Below are positions 43,464-52,994 of a DNA stretch of 64,000 bases, one piece after another (position 1 is the stretch's first letter; each line of letters starts with the position of its first letter). This DNA comes from Nitrospirota bacterium (lineage in GTDB: Bacteria; Nitrospirota; Nitrospiria; Nitrospirales; Nitrospiraceae). Under the pieces are notes generated by a model. The model was given only the letters and a program-made list of their open reading frames with translations. It was not told the DNA's origin and ran no database searches. A program made the translations under genes and the position numbers. The DNA lies in assembly GCA_030645475.1 (NCBI GenBank), contig JAUSMA010000060.1:328032-392031 (forward strand). Reading direction: 5' to 3'.

Positions 43464-43751
43464 CTATGCGGCGACATAACGCTTGATGCTGAGTTTCTTG
43501 GCATGGCTGCGGGTCTGTGCCACATCGTACGCAAGCTGCATCCGAAGAAGGTGGTCCATGTCAGGGCCGAACGCTTTCTCAATGCGGAGGGCCATTTCAG
43601 GGGAGAGAGACGCCTTGCCGGCGAGAAGATCCGACAGGGTCGCGCGGCGAACTTTGAGAATGTCTGCGGCTTTGGATACGCTCAAGCCCAGAGCGTCGAT
43701 GATCTCGGTTCTGATAAGGTCGCCCGGATGGGGCGGGTTCTTCATGGTCAT
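43464..43751 (-). CDS. higA: HigA-family antitoxin (XRE-type)
   Basis: A 95-residue protein with the HigA signature NPPHPGDLIRTEIIDALGLS followed by an HTH (SKAADILKVRRATLSDLLAGKASLS) and EMALRIEKAFGPDMDHLLRMQ. It neutralises the RelE/HigB-like toxin encoded 14 bp upstream and likely represses the operon. Toxin-before-antitoxin order is normal for higBA. It is on the element. Confidence 0.9.
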   Translation of the reverse strand: MTMKNPPHPGDLIRTEIIDALGLSVSKAADILKVRRATLSDLLAGKASLSPEMALRIEKAFGPDMDHLLRMQLAYDVAQTRSHAKKLSIKRYVAA

Positions 43752-43765
43752 TGTACAGTCTCCTT

Positions 43766-44056
43766 TCAGTGGTAGTCGATTAAATCAATGTCGCTGACGG
43801 TGTTTGTTGGTTCGTGATAGCGGAACACAATGCGCCAGTTTCCAGTCACGGTTAAACTCCAATAGCCCTTCATGTCACCTTTCAGCGGGTGAAGCTTCCA
43901 GCCCGGAAAGCGTCCCACCTGTTCAAGGGTGAGGGCGGTTTCAAGGGCTAACAGAAGCTTTCCCACCTTATCCAGATGGGAAGCAGAGACGCCTTTCGGG
44001 TTGTCCTCTGCGTAGAGCTGCAGGAGCCCTTTATGGCGAAATTTGGTAAGGCGCAT
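43766..44056 (-). CDS. higB: HigB-family toxin (RelE superfamily)
   Basis: A 96-residue RelE-fold ribonuclease. The C-terminal part GRFPGWKLHPLKGDMKGYWSLTVTGNWRIVFRY is typical of HigB/RelE with its basic and aromatic catalytic residues. It would cleave mRNA on ribosomes. It precedes higA on the same strand; both end at the terminator at 43403-43440. Confidence 0.88.
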   Translation of the reverse strand: MRLTKFRHKGLLQLYAEDNPKGVSASHLDKVGKLLLALETALTLEQVGRFPGWKLHPLKGDMKGYWSLTVTGNWRIVFRYHEPTNTVSDIDLIDYH

Positions 44057-44147
44057 GTAATTCCCTTCATCATTCCATTGTGTACGGTATAGCCGTACAT
44101 GTCAAGGGATGGTTTGTAAAGTAGGGGATGGTTGGCACCCACTTCCT

Positions 44148-45200
44148 TCACATCGACGAATGTAACTCCTGCCCCGGATCTTGCGGAGGGCTTGCTGTGT
44201 TTCTGATCCAGTGACACGTCGGGTCTTCGAAGCCTGAGATCCATCCAAACGTCCCCGCCCCTCCAATCCAATGCCTGACCATGCAGTAGTCTCCAACTCG
44301 ACGTAACGTGTCGTTGAACATGAGGAAGAAGAGTTTCGATTCCGCTTCTCTCGCGTTGCGAGTCAGAACAATCTGAAACTGTTCTGTTGGCACTCTGATC
44401 CCTAGCGAGCAGAAGTACCGGTGCTCCTCAAACTCTCGCGGCTGGCTGTCGATGTCTTTGCTGATGTACTTGGAGAGATAGCGGGCCAGTTTGACCGGGG
44501 AGGTTCCAGGCCGTGGCCCCTTCACATTTACTTGGCCCTGAGCTTTTCCAACGATCTTGTACCAACAGCGGCGCAGAAGACGAATATCTTGAAATCCACG
44601 AACAGCCAAATGCGGGTGGATCGCTCCGCGCTTCTGGCATTCCAACACCGCCACATAGGGCATTGAGTAGCCACCGCGCGCGAGCATGCGCCGTAAGCGT
44701 TCTAGGTCGGTCAAGACTCGCTCTCGGTTCTCTACATTATCGCGATAGGTCAGCGTGACCAGATGGTCTGCTCCGATTGAAAGGCATTTCCTTCTGATCT
44801 CGCCGGTCGCCCGCGCGCGTGCACGCTTTTCGTTCTGTTCTTTGTTCAGTGACTTGCCCTTGAAGCCTCGCTTGCCCGGTTGCAGATTAACCTTTCCCCA
44901 TGAACTCTCAATCCACTGCTTCCCAAAGTCGTGAATCTTGACTGACCACGTCGTACCGCCTACTGACTGTGTGTCTGAGTTGGATTCCGTGTGATCGACG
45001 AGAAATGTCTTTCTGACAAGTTTAGGAGCCGCCGGCGGACCGGCGACCGTGCGCCGCTGGCGATTGCCAGCTGGCGCATCGGCCGCTATTCCTCTCTCGA
45101 CATTCCTCCCTTTCAGCGCTTGATCGTTCTCTGTTTTCATCGTAAATTCACTTTCGCAAGTGTAACCATAAATGTAACCGTAAACGCCTTTTTCACTCAT
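44148..45200 (-). CDS. Rolling-circle (HUH) replication initiator protein
   Basis: A 350-residue protein. HUH motif: GAIHPHLAVRG (His195-Pro-His197). Tyr-Lys motif: LARYLSKYISKDI (Tyr241/Lys244 and Tyr245/Lys248). Motif I could be HLVTLTYRDN (146-155). These are the three motifs of rolling-circle Rep proteins of small plasmids, inoviruses and microviruses. It would nick the element's origin when excised. No clear ribosome binding site is seen for Met1 or for Met21 (45140), so the start is uncertain. It is the outermost gene at the attR side. An inverted repeat overlaps its start codon. Confidence 0.72.
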   Translation of the reverse strand: MSEKGVYGYIYGYTCESEFTMKTENDQALKGRNVERGIAADAPAGNRQRRTVAGPPAAPKLVRKTFLVDHTESNSDTQSVGGTTWSVKIHDFGKQWIESSWGKVNLQPGKRGFKGKSLNKEQNEKRARARATGEIRRKCLSIGADHLVTLTYRDNVENRERVLTDLERLRRMLARGGYSMPYVAVLECQKRGAIHPHLAVRGFQDIRLLRRCWYKIVGKAQGQVNVKGPRPGTSPVKLARYLSKYISKDIDSQPREFEEHRYFCSLGIRVPTEQFQIVLTRNAREAESKLFFLMFNDTLRRVGDYCMVRHWIGGAGTFGWISGFEDPTCHWIRNTASPPQDPGQELHSSM

Positions 45201-45230
45201 TCACCACGCAACAGTGCGCAACGTGGTGAA
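45200..45230. repeat. Inverted repeat overlapping the Rep start; candidate origin or operator
   Basis: TTCACCACG (45200-45208) and CGTGGTGAA (45222-45230) form a perfect 9-bp inverted repeat with a 13-nt loop (CAACAGTGCGCAA). Its position over the Rep start fits a nick site or an autoregulatory site; which one cannot be told. Confidence 0.4.
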
Positions 45231-45506
45231 CTCATCTAACCAGGCCAATCTATTAGTGATTCTGTTGCTTCTGATGAGGGTACGGAAGGGTCTGAAAATG
45301 GCTCTGTAGCTTTTTGTAAACCGCAGGTTGGGGGTTCAATTCCTCTCGCCAGCTCCACAACTTCCGCTGACGATTCGCCCCCTTTCCACCTGACAGATCC
45401 CCTACATTCCACTCACAATTGAGCTGCGGTCATCGGGGCTGTCGATGGCTGGGTGACTCATGGATGGTTCTATTCCGTCGAATCGTTCAGCTCGTGGGAT
45501 ACCGGC
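45201..45506. other. Right end of the element and attR
   Basis: Beyond the inverted repeat and attR (45312-45360), no gene is visible. 45361-45506 is core DNA downstream of the glrR-like gene. Confidence 0.5.
45312..45360 (+). repeat. attR, 49-bp copy of the tRNA-Thr 3' part
   Basis: Identical to 34308-34356. It lacks the 5' half of the tRNA, so it is not a second tRNA gene but the original chromosomal 3' end displaced by integration. Confidence 0.9.
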
Positions 45507-46925
45507 CTAACGTTCGGCTTCCGTGAGATCGCCTGCCTCTTCCAGATCTTCAAGGTCGGCTTCCGCCTTCGCCTTCGTGGTTGAGGGATGCAGGCCATAT
45601 TTCTTCAGCATTTTGTAGAAATCTGCCCGATAGCGACCGGCAAATTGGGCGGCGCGGGAGATATTGCCGCCGGTCAATTGCAGGACGTTCTTGAGATAGG
45701 TCTTCTCGAACTCTTCCTTGGCTTCGGTCAACGGCTTCAGCGGCGCGTCCGGTGAAGTGCCCATCGAAGGCAGGAGGTCCGGAGTAATCATGTCCTGGCG
45801 CGTCATCACGGAAGCCTTTTCAATGACATTCTCCAGCTCACGGACATTGCCTGGCCAGGGATGCGTGAGCAGCCGATTGAGCGCGGCCGGTGTAAAGCCG
45901 CGCAAATCTTTATTGGCTCGTTTGGCGCTCGCGGTCAGAAAATGTTGGGCCAACAAGGGAATATCGTCCCGTCGGTCACGCAGCGGCGGGATAAACAACG
46001 GGACGACGGAAATGCGATAAAAAAGATCGTTCCTGAAGGAACCATTCTTCACCGCTTCGCCGAGGTCTTTATTGGTCGCGGCAATAATCCGCACATCGAT
46101 CTTCGTCGTCGTTTCAGAACCCACTTCGCGGACTTCCCGTTCCTGCACGGCCCGCAAGAGTTTGACCTGCATGGACAGCGGCATCTCGCCGATCTCATCG
46201 AGAAACAGCGTCCCGCCGTTGGCACATTGAAAGAGGCCTCGCTTGGCGCCATGGGCGCTGGTAAAGGCGCCACGCACATGTCCAAAGAGTTCAGACTCGA
46301 AGAGTGCTTCCGGAATGGCCGCGCAATTGAGCGCAATGAAAGGCCCTTTATTCCGTCGGCTGTTCGAATGGATCACGCGGGCGAAGACTTCTTTGCCTGT
46401 CCCTGTTTCTCCAAAGAGCAGAATGGTGGCATCGGAGTCTGCCACCTGCACCACTTGTTGGAGCAATCGCTGCATCGCAGGACTCCGTGCGACGATGTTT
46501 TCCATACCATACAATTCGTTGACGAGCGACTTCAGGCGTTGGATTTCTCCCCGCATCCGTTGCGGCGAAAGCCCCTCTTCGATCTTGGCCTTGAGTTCCT
46601 TGTCATCGAACGGTTTGGTGAGATAGCCAAAGGCCCCGCGCTGCATCGCCTCCACGGCATTGGGAATGCTGCCATGGGCCGTCAGGATGATGACCGGAAG
46701 GCCAGGCTGCATGCGCAACAATTCCTCCGTCACATCTAAGCCATCTTCGTTACCCAGGCGGAGGTCGGTAATAACCAGGTCGAACCGGTTATTCTTGGCT
46801 GCCGTGATCGCGTCACGCCCGCTGGTGCAGCCGGTCACGGCAAAACCCATGGCGGTCAACCGCATCTTCACGAGATGCAGGAGGCCCTCTTCGTCGTCGA
46901 CTACGAGAATATGCTCTTTTTCCAT
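45507..46925 (-). CDS. glrR: Sigma-54-dependent response regulator, GlrR-like
   Basis: A 472-residue NtrC-family regulator. Receiver domain 1-120 with Asp54 and Lys104; AAA+ domain 145-390 with Walker A GETGTGKE (172-179) and Walker B GGTLFLDEIGEMP; C-terminal HTH GGNISRAAQFAGRYRADFYKML. The last segment (FEKTYLKNVLQLTGGNISRAAQ) matches GlrR/QseF. The sigma-54-contact loop reads GAFTSA (219-224) instead of the usual GAFTGA. It ends an operon with a lipoprotein and a histidine kinase, the same order as glrK-qseG-glrR. Its target genes are unknown. Confidence 0.88.
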   Translation of the reverse strand: MEKEHILVVDDEEGLLHLVKMRLTAMGFAVTGCTSGRDAITAAKNNRFDLVITDLRLGNEDGLDVTEELLRMQPGLPVIILTAHGSIPNAVEAMQRGAFGYLTKPFDDKELKAKIEEGLSPQRMRGEIQRLKSLVNELYGMENIVARSPAMQRLLQQVVQVADSDATILLFGETGTGKEVFARVIHSNSRRNKGPFIALNCAAIPEALFESELFGHVRGAFTSAHGAKRGLFQCANGGTLFLDEIGEMPLSMQVKLLRAVQEREVREVGSETTTKIDVRIIAATNKDLGEAVKNGSFRNDLFYRISVVPLFIPPLRDRRDDIPLLAQHFLTASAKRANKDLRGFTPAALNRLLTHPWPGNVRELENVIEKASVMTRQDMITPDLLPSMGTSPDAPLKPLTEAKEEFEKTYLKNVLQLTGGNISRAAQFAGRYRADFYKMLKKYGLHPSTTKAKAEADLEDLEEAGDLTEAER

Positions 46926-46935
46926 GACATTCCTT

Positions 46936-47718
46936 CTACGGTATCGTCTGTTCAGGCATAGTCGGAGGCGATGTGCCAGTCGATGGGGGACGAATCGGAC
47001 GAACTTTATCCCGCATTTCCTGGTCGATACGCTTCAGCGCCTCCAACTGGCTCGTCAATTCATCTATTTTCTTATCTCGATCCGTCAATTGCTTTTGTAA
47101 TGATGACAGAATGCCGGTTTCAGCCGAACCCTTTGTGCTGTCCCGTTTGCCGCTCACGGCGTCCAACTTCCGTTCGCGTTCGGCTAACTCTCGCTGGAGA
47201 CTGTCCAACGTTTGGGCATCGGCATCCTTCATGGCCCGCAATTGCTGGACGGTCAACTCTCTATCAAGCAAGTCTCGCACCAGACGATCTGACGCCTGGG
47301 CCAGGATCACCTGATTCTCTGAAATGGCCGGTGCCGCCATGACCGATTGCATCCAGGATTGCTCAACGGGAACGGCACGATGCTGAAGCAGTTGCAGCCA
47401 GACCTTACTGGAAGAGGCCAGGCTGCTCTTGGGCGCGGCGGCGATCACTTTCTCAAAGTTCCTGATGGCGCTCTCTCGACTTTCGTAAAGCCCCAGGAGA
47501 GCCCGCAAAAAGTAGACGTGATCACAGGAGTTGTGCTCGGCGCATTTCGGGGCGAGCGCATCCTGCTTTTTCGCCAGCGCATGGAGGGATTTCGCCTCTC
47601 CCGCATCGACGAGGAAATAGGGCTGCGACATGGGCGGGGGCGCAGGCCATGTCGAACATCCCGTGACGAAGAGACAGGACAGGATCGCTGCCATGAATCC
47701 GTGCTGGAGCGCCTTCAT
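46936..47718 (-). CDS. QseG-like outer-membrane lipoprotein of the GlrK/GlrR operon
   Basis: The 260-residue product (ATG at 47718) starts with a lipoprotein signal MKALQHGFMAAILSCLFVTGC. The mature part has a helical segment and a coiled-coil region (LDSLQRELAERERKLDAVSG; SLQKQLTDRDKKIDELTSQL). The gene lies between the histidine kinase and the regulator, overlapping the kinase stop by 4 bp, as qseG does between glrK and glrR in enterobacteria. The homology to QseG is inferred from order and topology; it may modulate the kinase from the envelope. Confidence 0.65.
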   Translation of the reverse strand: MKALQHGFMAAILSCLFVTGCSTWPAPPPMSQPYFLVDAGEAKSLHALAKKQDALAPKCAEHNSCDHVYFLRALLGLYESRESAIRNFEKVIAAAPKSSLASSSKVWLQLLQHRAVPVEQSWMQSVMAAPAISENQVILAQASDRLVRDLLDRELTVQQLRAMKDADAQTLDSLQRELAERERKLDAVSGKRDSTKGSAETGILSSLQKQLTDRDKKIDELTSQLEALKRIDQEMRDKVRPIRPPSTGTSPPTMPEQTIP

Positions 47719-49256
47719 GCCGACCCTTCCGGTTTTGCAGCCCGAAGAATAAACCGTACGGTCGTCCCCTTCTTGGCTTCGCTTTCGATCCAAATTCGTC
47801 CTCCGTGTGCTTCAACCACTTTTTTGGCCAGTGCCAGCCCGAGACCGCTCCCCGGCGTTGCATGTTTGGCCTTGGTACGTCCTTGATAGAAGCGTTCGAA
47901 AATATAGGGCAGGTCTTCGGCCTGAATGCCTGGTCCGCCATCGGACACACTCACTTCCAGCACTCCCGCTTTCGGGTCAGGCTTCATCAACACCTTTACA
48001 ATGCCCCCTTCCGAGCTGAACTTCAAGGCGTTTGAGAGCAAATTATCCAGCACCTGCTCGATGCGAAGGGCATCGGCCTTGACCCACACACGCTGTACTG
48101 GCCCTTCGACCAACAGCTGCACATGTTTGGCATCGGCCAGCAGCCGGACTTTATTGACCGAGATATCCGTGATGCGTTTGAGATCCGTAGGGACGATTCG
48201 ATACTCCATCATCCCGGCATCCATCTTGGAGAGATCGAGGATCGTCGAGATGAGGGTAATGAGCCTTCGGCTGCTGTCGGCCATGATACGCAAGGTTGTG
48301 CGCTGCTCTTGCGTCAAGGGACCGGGAATTTCATCCAAGAGCAAATGGGTGCCTTCCTGGATAGAAGCCATCGGCGTGCGCAATTCATGGGAGACGTGGG
48401 CGAGAAACTCCCCCTTCATATCGTCGAGCTCTTGCAGTTTGGTTCCCATCCAATTCACTGCATCGACGAGGTCTCGCAACTCGCTGGGGGCTCGAATGTT
48501 GAGCGACGTGCGAAAATCCCCCTGCCCGATTTGTTTGATATGGTTCTGCAATTGACGGAGCGGGCGAAGCACCGTGTAGCTGGCAAAGCCGGCGAGCGCA
48601 ATCCCGAACACGAGCGCCAGCAGCACCAGCTGCTCCGTGACGGCTTCTGCTTGCGCCGAACTCTCCCGCGACCGGCTAACCCCGACACTGATACCCGTTT
48701 CGTGCAGATCGATAAACTGTTGAAGTGTCGCGCTCATGCGATCCATCAAGGCGTCGCGACGCCGCTCATAGTCGACTGGTAAGGTCGCAGAAGACCCCTG
48801 GACGTGGTGCGATTCTAACTCCGTATGAAAGATCGTGAGCCGTTCTTGCTGAAGGTGCTTAACCTCCTTCAGCAACTGCAGGCCTTGCGGCGTCAATTCC
48901 TGGGTTTCAAGGACCTGGATTCCCCGATGGAACTCGTCGACCTCTTCATCAAAATGCTGCAAGAACGTCGCATCGCGTACAGCCAAATACTTCTTCTCGC
49001 TATTGAGCTGGGCATAGAGCACGGTGAGCAGACGTTTGGCCGACTCGATCGCCGGGTAATGATGTGCCGCCATATTGGCACTCAATGCCGTCAGCTGGCG
49101 CAACTGAAACAGGGCGTATAAATTTACGCCTGCCATCATCACAATGATGACAAGTGACGTAAGCACGATTCGCCAAAATATAGATAAACGCACGAGCGAC
49201 GCTCTTTCCCGGCTTTGAGATGCGAGGATAACTGTAGAGACTGTAGGTATTTCCAT
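47715..49256 (-). CDS. glrK: Sensor histidine kinase, GlrK/QseE-like
   Basis: A 513-residue membrane kinase: first membrane helix about 29-50, periplasmic region 51-205 rich in helices, second helix about 208-228. A HAMP domain follows (RPLRQLQNHIKQIGQGDF), then the dimerisation/H-box EFLAHVSHELRTPMAS with His290. The HATPase domain holds the N box (DNLLSNALKFS), G1 (DGGPGIQ) and G2 (GSGLGLALAKKVVEAHGG). It probably phosphorylates the GlrR-like regulator. Signal unknown. It is the first gene of the three-gene operon. Confidence 0.88.
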   Translation of the reverse strand: MEIPTVSTVILASQSRERASLVRLSIFWRIVLTSLVIIVMMAGVNLYALFQLRQLTALSANMAAHHYPAIESAKRLLTVLYAQLNSEKKYLAVRDATFLQHFDEEVDEFHRGIQVLETQELTPQGLQLLKEVKHLQQERLTIFHTELESHHVQGSSATLPVDYERRRDALMDRMSATLQQFIDLHETGISVGVSRSRESSAQAEAVTEQLVLLALVFGIALAGFASYTVLRPLRQLQNHIKQIGQGDFRTSLNIRAPSELRDLVDAVNWMGTKLQELDDMKGEFLAHVSHELRTPMASIQEGTHLLLDEIPGPLTQEQRTTLRIMADSSRRLITLISTILDLSKMDAGMMEYRIVPTDLKRITDISVNKVRLLADAKHVQLLVEGPVQRVWVKADALRIEQVLDNLLSNALKFSSEGGIVKVLMKPDPKAGVLEVSVSDGGPGIQAEDLPYIFERFYQGRTKAKHATPGSGLGLALAKKVVEAHGGRIWIESEAKKGTTVRFILRAAKPEGSA

Positions 49257-49405
49257 ACACTATTTTCCCATGCCACTCAAGGGATCAGGCAAACAAATTC
49301 TTGCGGTGTCATTTACCCTGGCGAGGGCAATGGAGCCAGGAATGGCTGAGCAGCGTCTGAATCAGGAGTGGTGGAAGCTGAAATATCCTACCACACCGCT
49401 CGTCC

Positions 49406-50227
49406 CTACTTGAAAGGCGAGGCAAATCGGCGCTGGCGTCGCGACACGCCATGGAGTGATGCAAAGAGATGGCCACGAAACAATAACATGGCGACGGCAA
49501 GCGGCGGGGTAAGGAGCAGGCCAAGATACCAGCTGATCGACGAAGGGATTCCCACATAGTCCAGCCAACTGCCGAGAATCGTGAACGGCAGCACAAGGAG
49601 TTGGAAAAAATCCAAACCCGCCCCTCTCCCCACTCGACTGGAGAGGGAGAAAAACGATTGCAGGCCCATGGGCGAGAGGACGATCGGGATGAGGATCAGG
49701 GCAAATGGAAGAAACCACTCAATCCAATTCTCCAGAACAAACTCATACGAGGTCTTGAATACGTCGAGCGGAGAATCATGCCGCACTTGATAGACAATTT
49801 CCGGTGCCGGGTTCAGCAGTAAAAATATGAGCAGGAGGACGGCGTACGATAGGAGTTGCCCATAGGGGTTCGTCTGCAGGCTCATGTCGAGCGCCATGAG
49901 CGGCAACCAGAGCACAAACCCGATGCCGATCACATCCCCAAAGTAGTGACCGATGCTGTCAACAATGTCGTGGAGGGTGAGCACGCGTGTATGGGTAATC
50001 GATTGCTCGACCAGGCTCAGGGTGGCGCCGACCAACAGGGCGTTCACCGCGCCAAGCAAAAAGCCGCCGATCATGCCAAGGGGCGAGGCAATTTGGCTGG
50101 CGAGAACCAGCAGCAGTCCAAATCCAACCACCGCCACCATCGTCATCCATCCGCGGGTGAGCGACTCTCCGGTTTTGCGGAAGGCGCTCCGATAGAGATC
50201 TATGGTTTCAGCTACAATGCGCGACAT
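49406..50227 (-). CDS. Hypothetical integral membrane protein
   Basis: The 273-residue product (ATG at 50227 chosen; an upstream in-frame extension to 50359 overlaps the divergent clpB start and lacks membrane features) has about six hydrophobic segments. Examples are WMTMVAVVGFGLLLVLASQIA, GMIGGFLLGAVNALLVGATLSL, LLSYAVLLLIFLLLN and ISWYLGLLLTPPLAVAMLLF. No family is recognised. It is divergent from clpB. Confidence 0.7.
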   Translation of the reverse strand: MSRIVAETIDLYRSAFRKTGESLTRGWMTMVAVVGFGLLLVLASQIASPLGMIGGFLLGAVNALLVGATLSLVEQSITHTRVLTLHDIVDSIGHYFGDVIGIGFVLWLPLMALDMSLQTNPYGQLLSYAVLLLIFLLLNPAPEIVYQVRHDSPLDVFKTSYEFVLENWIEWFLPFALILIPIVLSPMGLQSFFSLSSRVGRGAGLDFFQLLVLPFTILGSWLDYVGIPSSISWYLGLLLTPPLAVAMLLFRGHLFASLHGVSRRQRRFASPFK

Positions 50228-50358
50228 GAGAGACAATAGTCTGTGCGAACTTCTCGGGTCAAGCCGCGGCGTGCCCCTTCCTGGGCCGTTGACTTCCCCT
50301 ATCCTATGATTATGTGAATGGGAGCAGTACACACCGATGTGCGAAGAGGAGTGATCCA

Positions 50359-52953
50359 ATGGACATGAACCGCATGACGATCAAATTACAAGAGGCCCTC
50401 CAAGCCGCATCGTCCCATGCCGCACGGCGAAGTCATCAAGGAATCGATGTGGAGCATCTCCTCCTTGCGCTCATAGAGCAGGAAGGCGGTCTCGCCTCCT
50501 CCCTCCTCGAACAGGCAGGATTATCGGTGCCCTCCGTTCGCCAGACAGTCGAGCAGGCACTCGCCAAGTTGCCGCAAGTGCAGGGTGCCGGGGCAGCGCC
50601 CGGACAACTTCATGTCGCATCGCGGCTCAGCCAGGTGTTGAGCAAAGCCGAAGACGAACAACGAGCATTGAAAGACGACTATGTCAGTGTCGAGCATGTC
50701 ATCCTCGCCATGGTCCAAGAAGGAGGCGTGTTCAAAAAGCTGGGACTGACGAAGGAACGGTTGTTGGGAGCGCTTCAACAAGTACGAGGATCGCAACGTG
50801 TGACGAGCCAGGATCCGGAAGGCACCTACCAGGCGTTGGAAAAATATGGTCGCGACCTGACCCGGTTGGCAGGACAAGGAAAATTGGACCCCGTCATCGG
50901 GCGCGATGAAGAAATTCGGCGAGTCGTGCAGATTCTCTCCCGGCGAACCAAGAACAATCCCGTGCTCATCGGCGAACCGGGCGTCGGAAAGACGGCGATT
51001 GTCGAAGGACTGGCCTCTCGCATTATCAAAGGGGACGTGCCTGAAGGTCTGAAGAACAAGCGCGTCATCACCCTCGACATGGGATCGTTAGTCGCCGGCG
51101 CGAAGTTTCGCGGCGAATTCGAAGAACGATTAAAAGCCGTCCTCAAGGAGGTGCAGACATCGGAAGGGCAAATTCTGCTCTTCATCGATGAGCTGCATAC
51201 GGTCGTGGGAGCGGGCGCAGCGGAAGGGGCGATGGATGCAGCCAACCTGCTCAAGCCCATGCTGGCTCGCGGCGAATTACATTTGATCGGCGCGACGACG
51301 TTGGATGAATACCGGAAACATATCGAGAAAGATGCCGCGTTGGAACGGCGCTTCCAGACGGTGCTGGTCGATCAACCGACGGTGGAAGACACCATCTCGA
51401 TTCTACGAGGGCTAAAAGAACGTTACGAAGTGCACCATGGGGTGCGCATCAAAGACGCCGCGCTGGTCGCTGCGGCAAAACTGTCGAATCGCTATATCGC
51501 CGATCGGTTTCTTCCCGACAAAGCCATCGATCTGGTCGATGAATCGGCAGCCTGCTTGCGGACGGAAATCGATAGTTTACCGGCGGAACTCGATGAAGTC
51601 TCCCGTAAGGTGATGCAGTTGGAGATCGAGCGGGAGGGCTTGCGGAAAGAGCAGGATCAAGCCAGCCAGGCGCGGTTGGCGACGCTGGAGCTGGAACTGG
51701 GCGAGAAACAAGAAGAGCGACAGGCGCTCAGAACGCGCTGGGACTCGGAGAAAGCCTCGGTGGCCCGTCTGCGCAAAATGCGAGAGGCCATGGAAGAGGT
51801 CAAGCAATCGATGGAGCGTGCCGAACGGGCATACGATCTGAATCGTGTGGCGGAGCTGCGCTACGGAGAGTTGCCGCGCCTTGAGCGAGAACTGGCGTTG
51901 GAACAGGAACAGCTCGGCCAGAAACAGGGCGAAAGCCGGTTGCTCAAAGAAGAGGTGGATGAAGACGACATCGCGGCCATCGTGAGCCGTTGGACGGGAA
52001 TCCCCGTCTCCCGGCTGGTCGAAGGCGAAACGGAAAAGCTCCTCAAGCTGGGAGAACTACTGCATCAACGTGTGGTCGGCCAGAATGAGGCAGTGGAAGC
52101 GGTAGCCGATGCGGTTCTCCGCGCGCGCTCCGGCATCAAAGACCCGAACCGACCCATCGGTTCATTTCTTTTTCTCGGTCCGACCGGGGTTGGAAAGACC
52201 GAGTTGGCCCGAGCGCTCGCCGCGACGCTCTTCGATGACGACGCCAACCTGATTCGGATCGACATGTCCGAGTACATGGAGAAACATACGGTGGCCCGTC
52301 TGATCGGAGCCCCGCCTGGTTATATCGGCTATGAAGAAGGAGGCCAACTGACGGAAGCGGTTCGGCGACATCCCTTCTCCGTCATCCTGTTCGATGAGAT
52401 CGAAAAGGCCCATCACGACGTCTTCAATGTCCTGCTTCAAGTCTTGGACGACGGACGATTGACCGACTCTCAGGGCCGGACTGTCGATTTCAAGAACACG
52501 GTCTTGATCATGACGTCGAACATCGGCAGCCCGCAGATCCTTGAGGCACAGCAACGGCGCGCGTCCTATGACGAGGTCTGCTCCCTCGTGATGGTGGAGC
52601 TCCGAGAGCATTTCCGTCCTGAATTCTTGAACCGCGTCGACGAGACGGTGGTATTTCATCCACTGGAAACGGAGCAACTGGCGAAGATCGCGGAGATTCA
52701 GCTTGAGCGGTTACGGGCTCGTTTGGCGGAACGGCGAATCACTCTGACCATCACACCGGCCGCGTTACGACATTTGGGTGAGCGGGGTTACGATCCGATC
52801 TATGGAGCGAGGCCTTTGAAGCGCTTGATTCAACAGGAATTGGAAACGCCGATGGCGCGTCAATTGATCAAGGGCGAGTTGCGCGATGGAGATACGGCGA
52901 CCGTCGACCTGAAAGACCAGCACATCGTGATCGTGCCGACGGTTACAGCCTAA
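50359..52953 (+). CDS. clpB: ClpB disaggregase
   Basis: The 864-residue AAA+ chaperone starts at ATG 50359 (AGAGGAG upstream). N-domain with two Clp repeats (1-145); NBD1 with Walker A GEPGVGKT (around residue 205) and Walker [15 protein letters not shown]; middle coiled-coil domain (about 400-520, [21 protein letters not shown]); NBD2 with GPTGVGKT, Walker [12 protein letters not shown] and the sensor-2 region [13 protein letters not shown]. With DnaK it rescues aggregated proteins. The middle domain separates it from ClpA/ClpC. It is followed by a bidirectional hairpin. Confidence 0.97.
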   Translation: MDMNRMTIKLQEALQAASSHAARRSHQGIDVEHLLLALIEQEGGLASSLLEQAGLSVPSVRQTVEQALAKLPQVQGAGAAPGQLHVASRLSQVLSKAEDEQRALKDDYVSVEHVILAMVQEGGVFKKLGLTKERLLGALQQVRGSQRVTSQDPEGTYQALEKYGRDLTRLAGQGKLDPVIGRDEEIRRVVQILSRRTKNNPVLIGEPGVGKTAIVEGLASRIIKGDVPEGLKNKRVITLDMGSLVAGAKFRGEFEERLKAVLKEVQTSEGQILLFIDELHTVVGAGAAEGAMDAANLLKPMLARGELHLIGATTLDEYRKHIEKDAALERRFQTVLVDQPTVEDTISILRGLKERYEVHHGVRIKDAALVAAAKLSNRYIADRFLPDKAIDLVDESAACLRTEIDSLPAELDEVSRKVMQLEIEREGLRKEQDQASQARLATLELELGEKQEERQALRTRWDSEKASVARLRKMREAMEEVKQSMERAERAYDLNRVAELRYGELPRLERELALEQEQLGQKQGESRLLKEEVDEDDIAAIVSRWTGIPVSRLVEGETEKLLKLGELLHQRVVGQNEAVEAVADAVLRARSGIKDPNRPIGSFLFLGPTGVGKTELARALAATLFDDDANLIRIDMSEYMEKHTVARLIGAPPGYIGYEEGGQLTEAVRRHPFSVILFDEIEKAHHDVFNVLLQVLDDGRLTDSQGRTVDFKNTVLIMTSNIGSPQILEAQQRRASYDEVCSLVMVELREHFRPEFLNRVDETVVFHPLETEQLAKIAEIQLERLRARLAERRITLTITPAALRHLGERGYDPIYGARPLKRLIQQELETPMARQLIKGELRDGDTATVDLKDQHIVIVPTVTA

Positions 52954-52960
52954 GAGAGGG

Positions 52961-52994
52961 TCCGTCGTCCTGCGTCTCAGCCGAGGACGACGGA
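52961..52994. terminator. Bidirectional hairpin between clpB and the convergent gene
   Basis: Arms TCCGTCGTCCT (52961-52971) and AGGACGACGGA (52984-52994), loop of 12 nt. The second arm lies in the coding end of the convergent hypothetical gene. No long T-run on either side. Confidence 0.65.

Larger units (their letters stand above)
34308..45360. mobile_element. 11-kb integrative element in tRNA-Thr carrying metK, two TA modules and an HUH Rep
   Basis: Bounded by 49-bp direct repeats, with a tyrosine integrase at the tRNA end and a replication initiator at the other end. Every recognisable gene inside is on the minus strand. No capsid, Zot, conjugation or relaxase-coupling gene is seen, so it is neither a complete prophage nor a self-transmissible ICE; an integrated rolling-circle plasmid or mobilisable satellite fits best. 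The att repeat, VapBC and HigBA suggest it can excise and be stabilised. Confidence 0.85.

Noticed and set aside
45312..45360. Possible second tRNA-Thr
   Set aside because: Only the 3' part from the anticodon loop is present; it is the attR copy.
50228..50359. Extended start of the membrane protein overlapping clpB
   Set aside because: The extension has no conserved features and would cross the clpB ribosome binding site; Met at 50227 starts a typical N-terminus.
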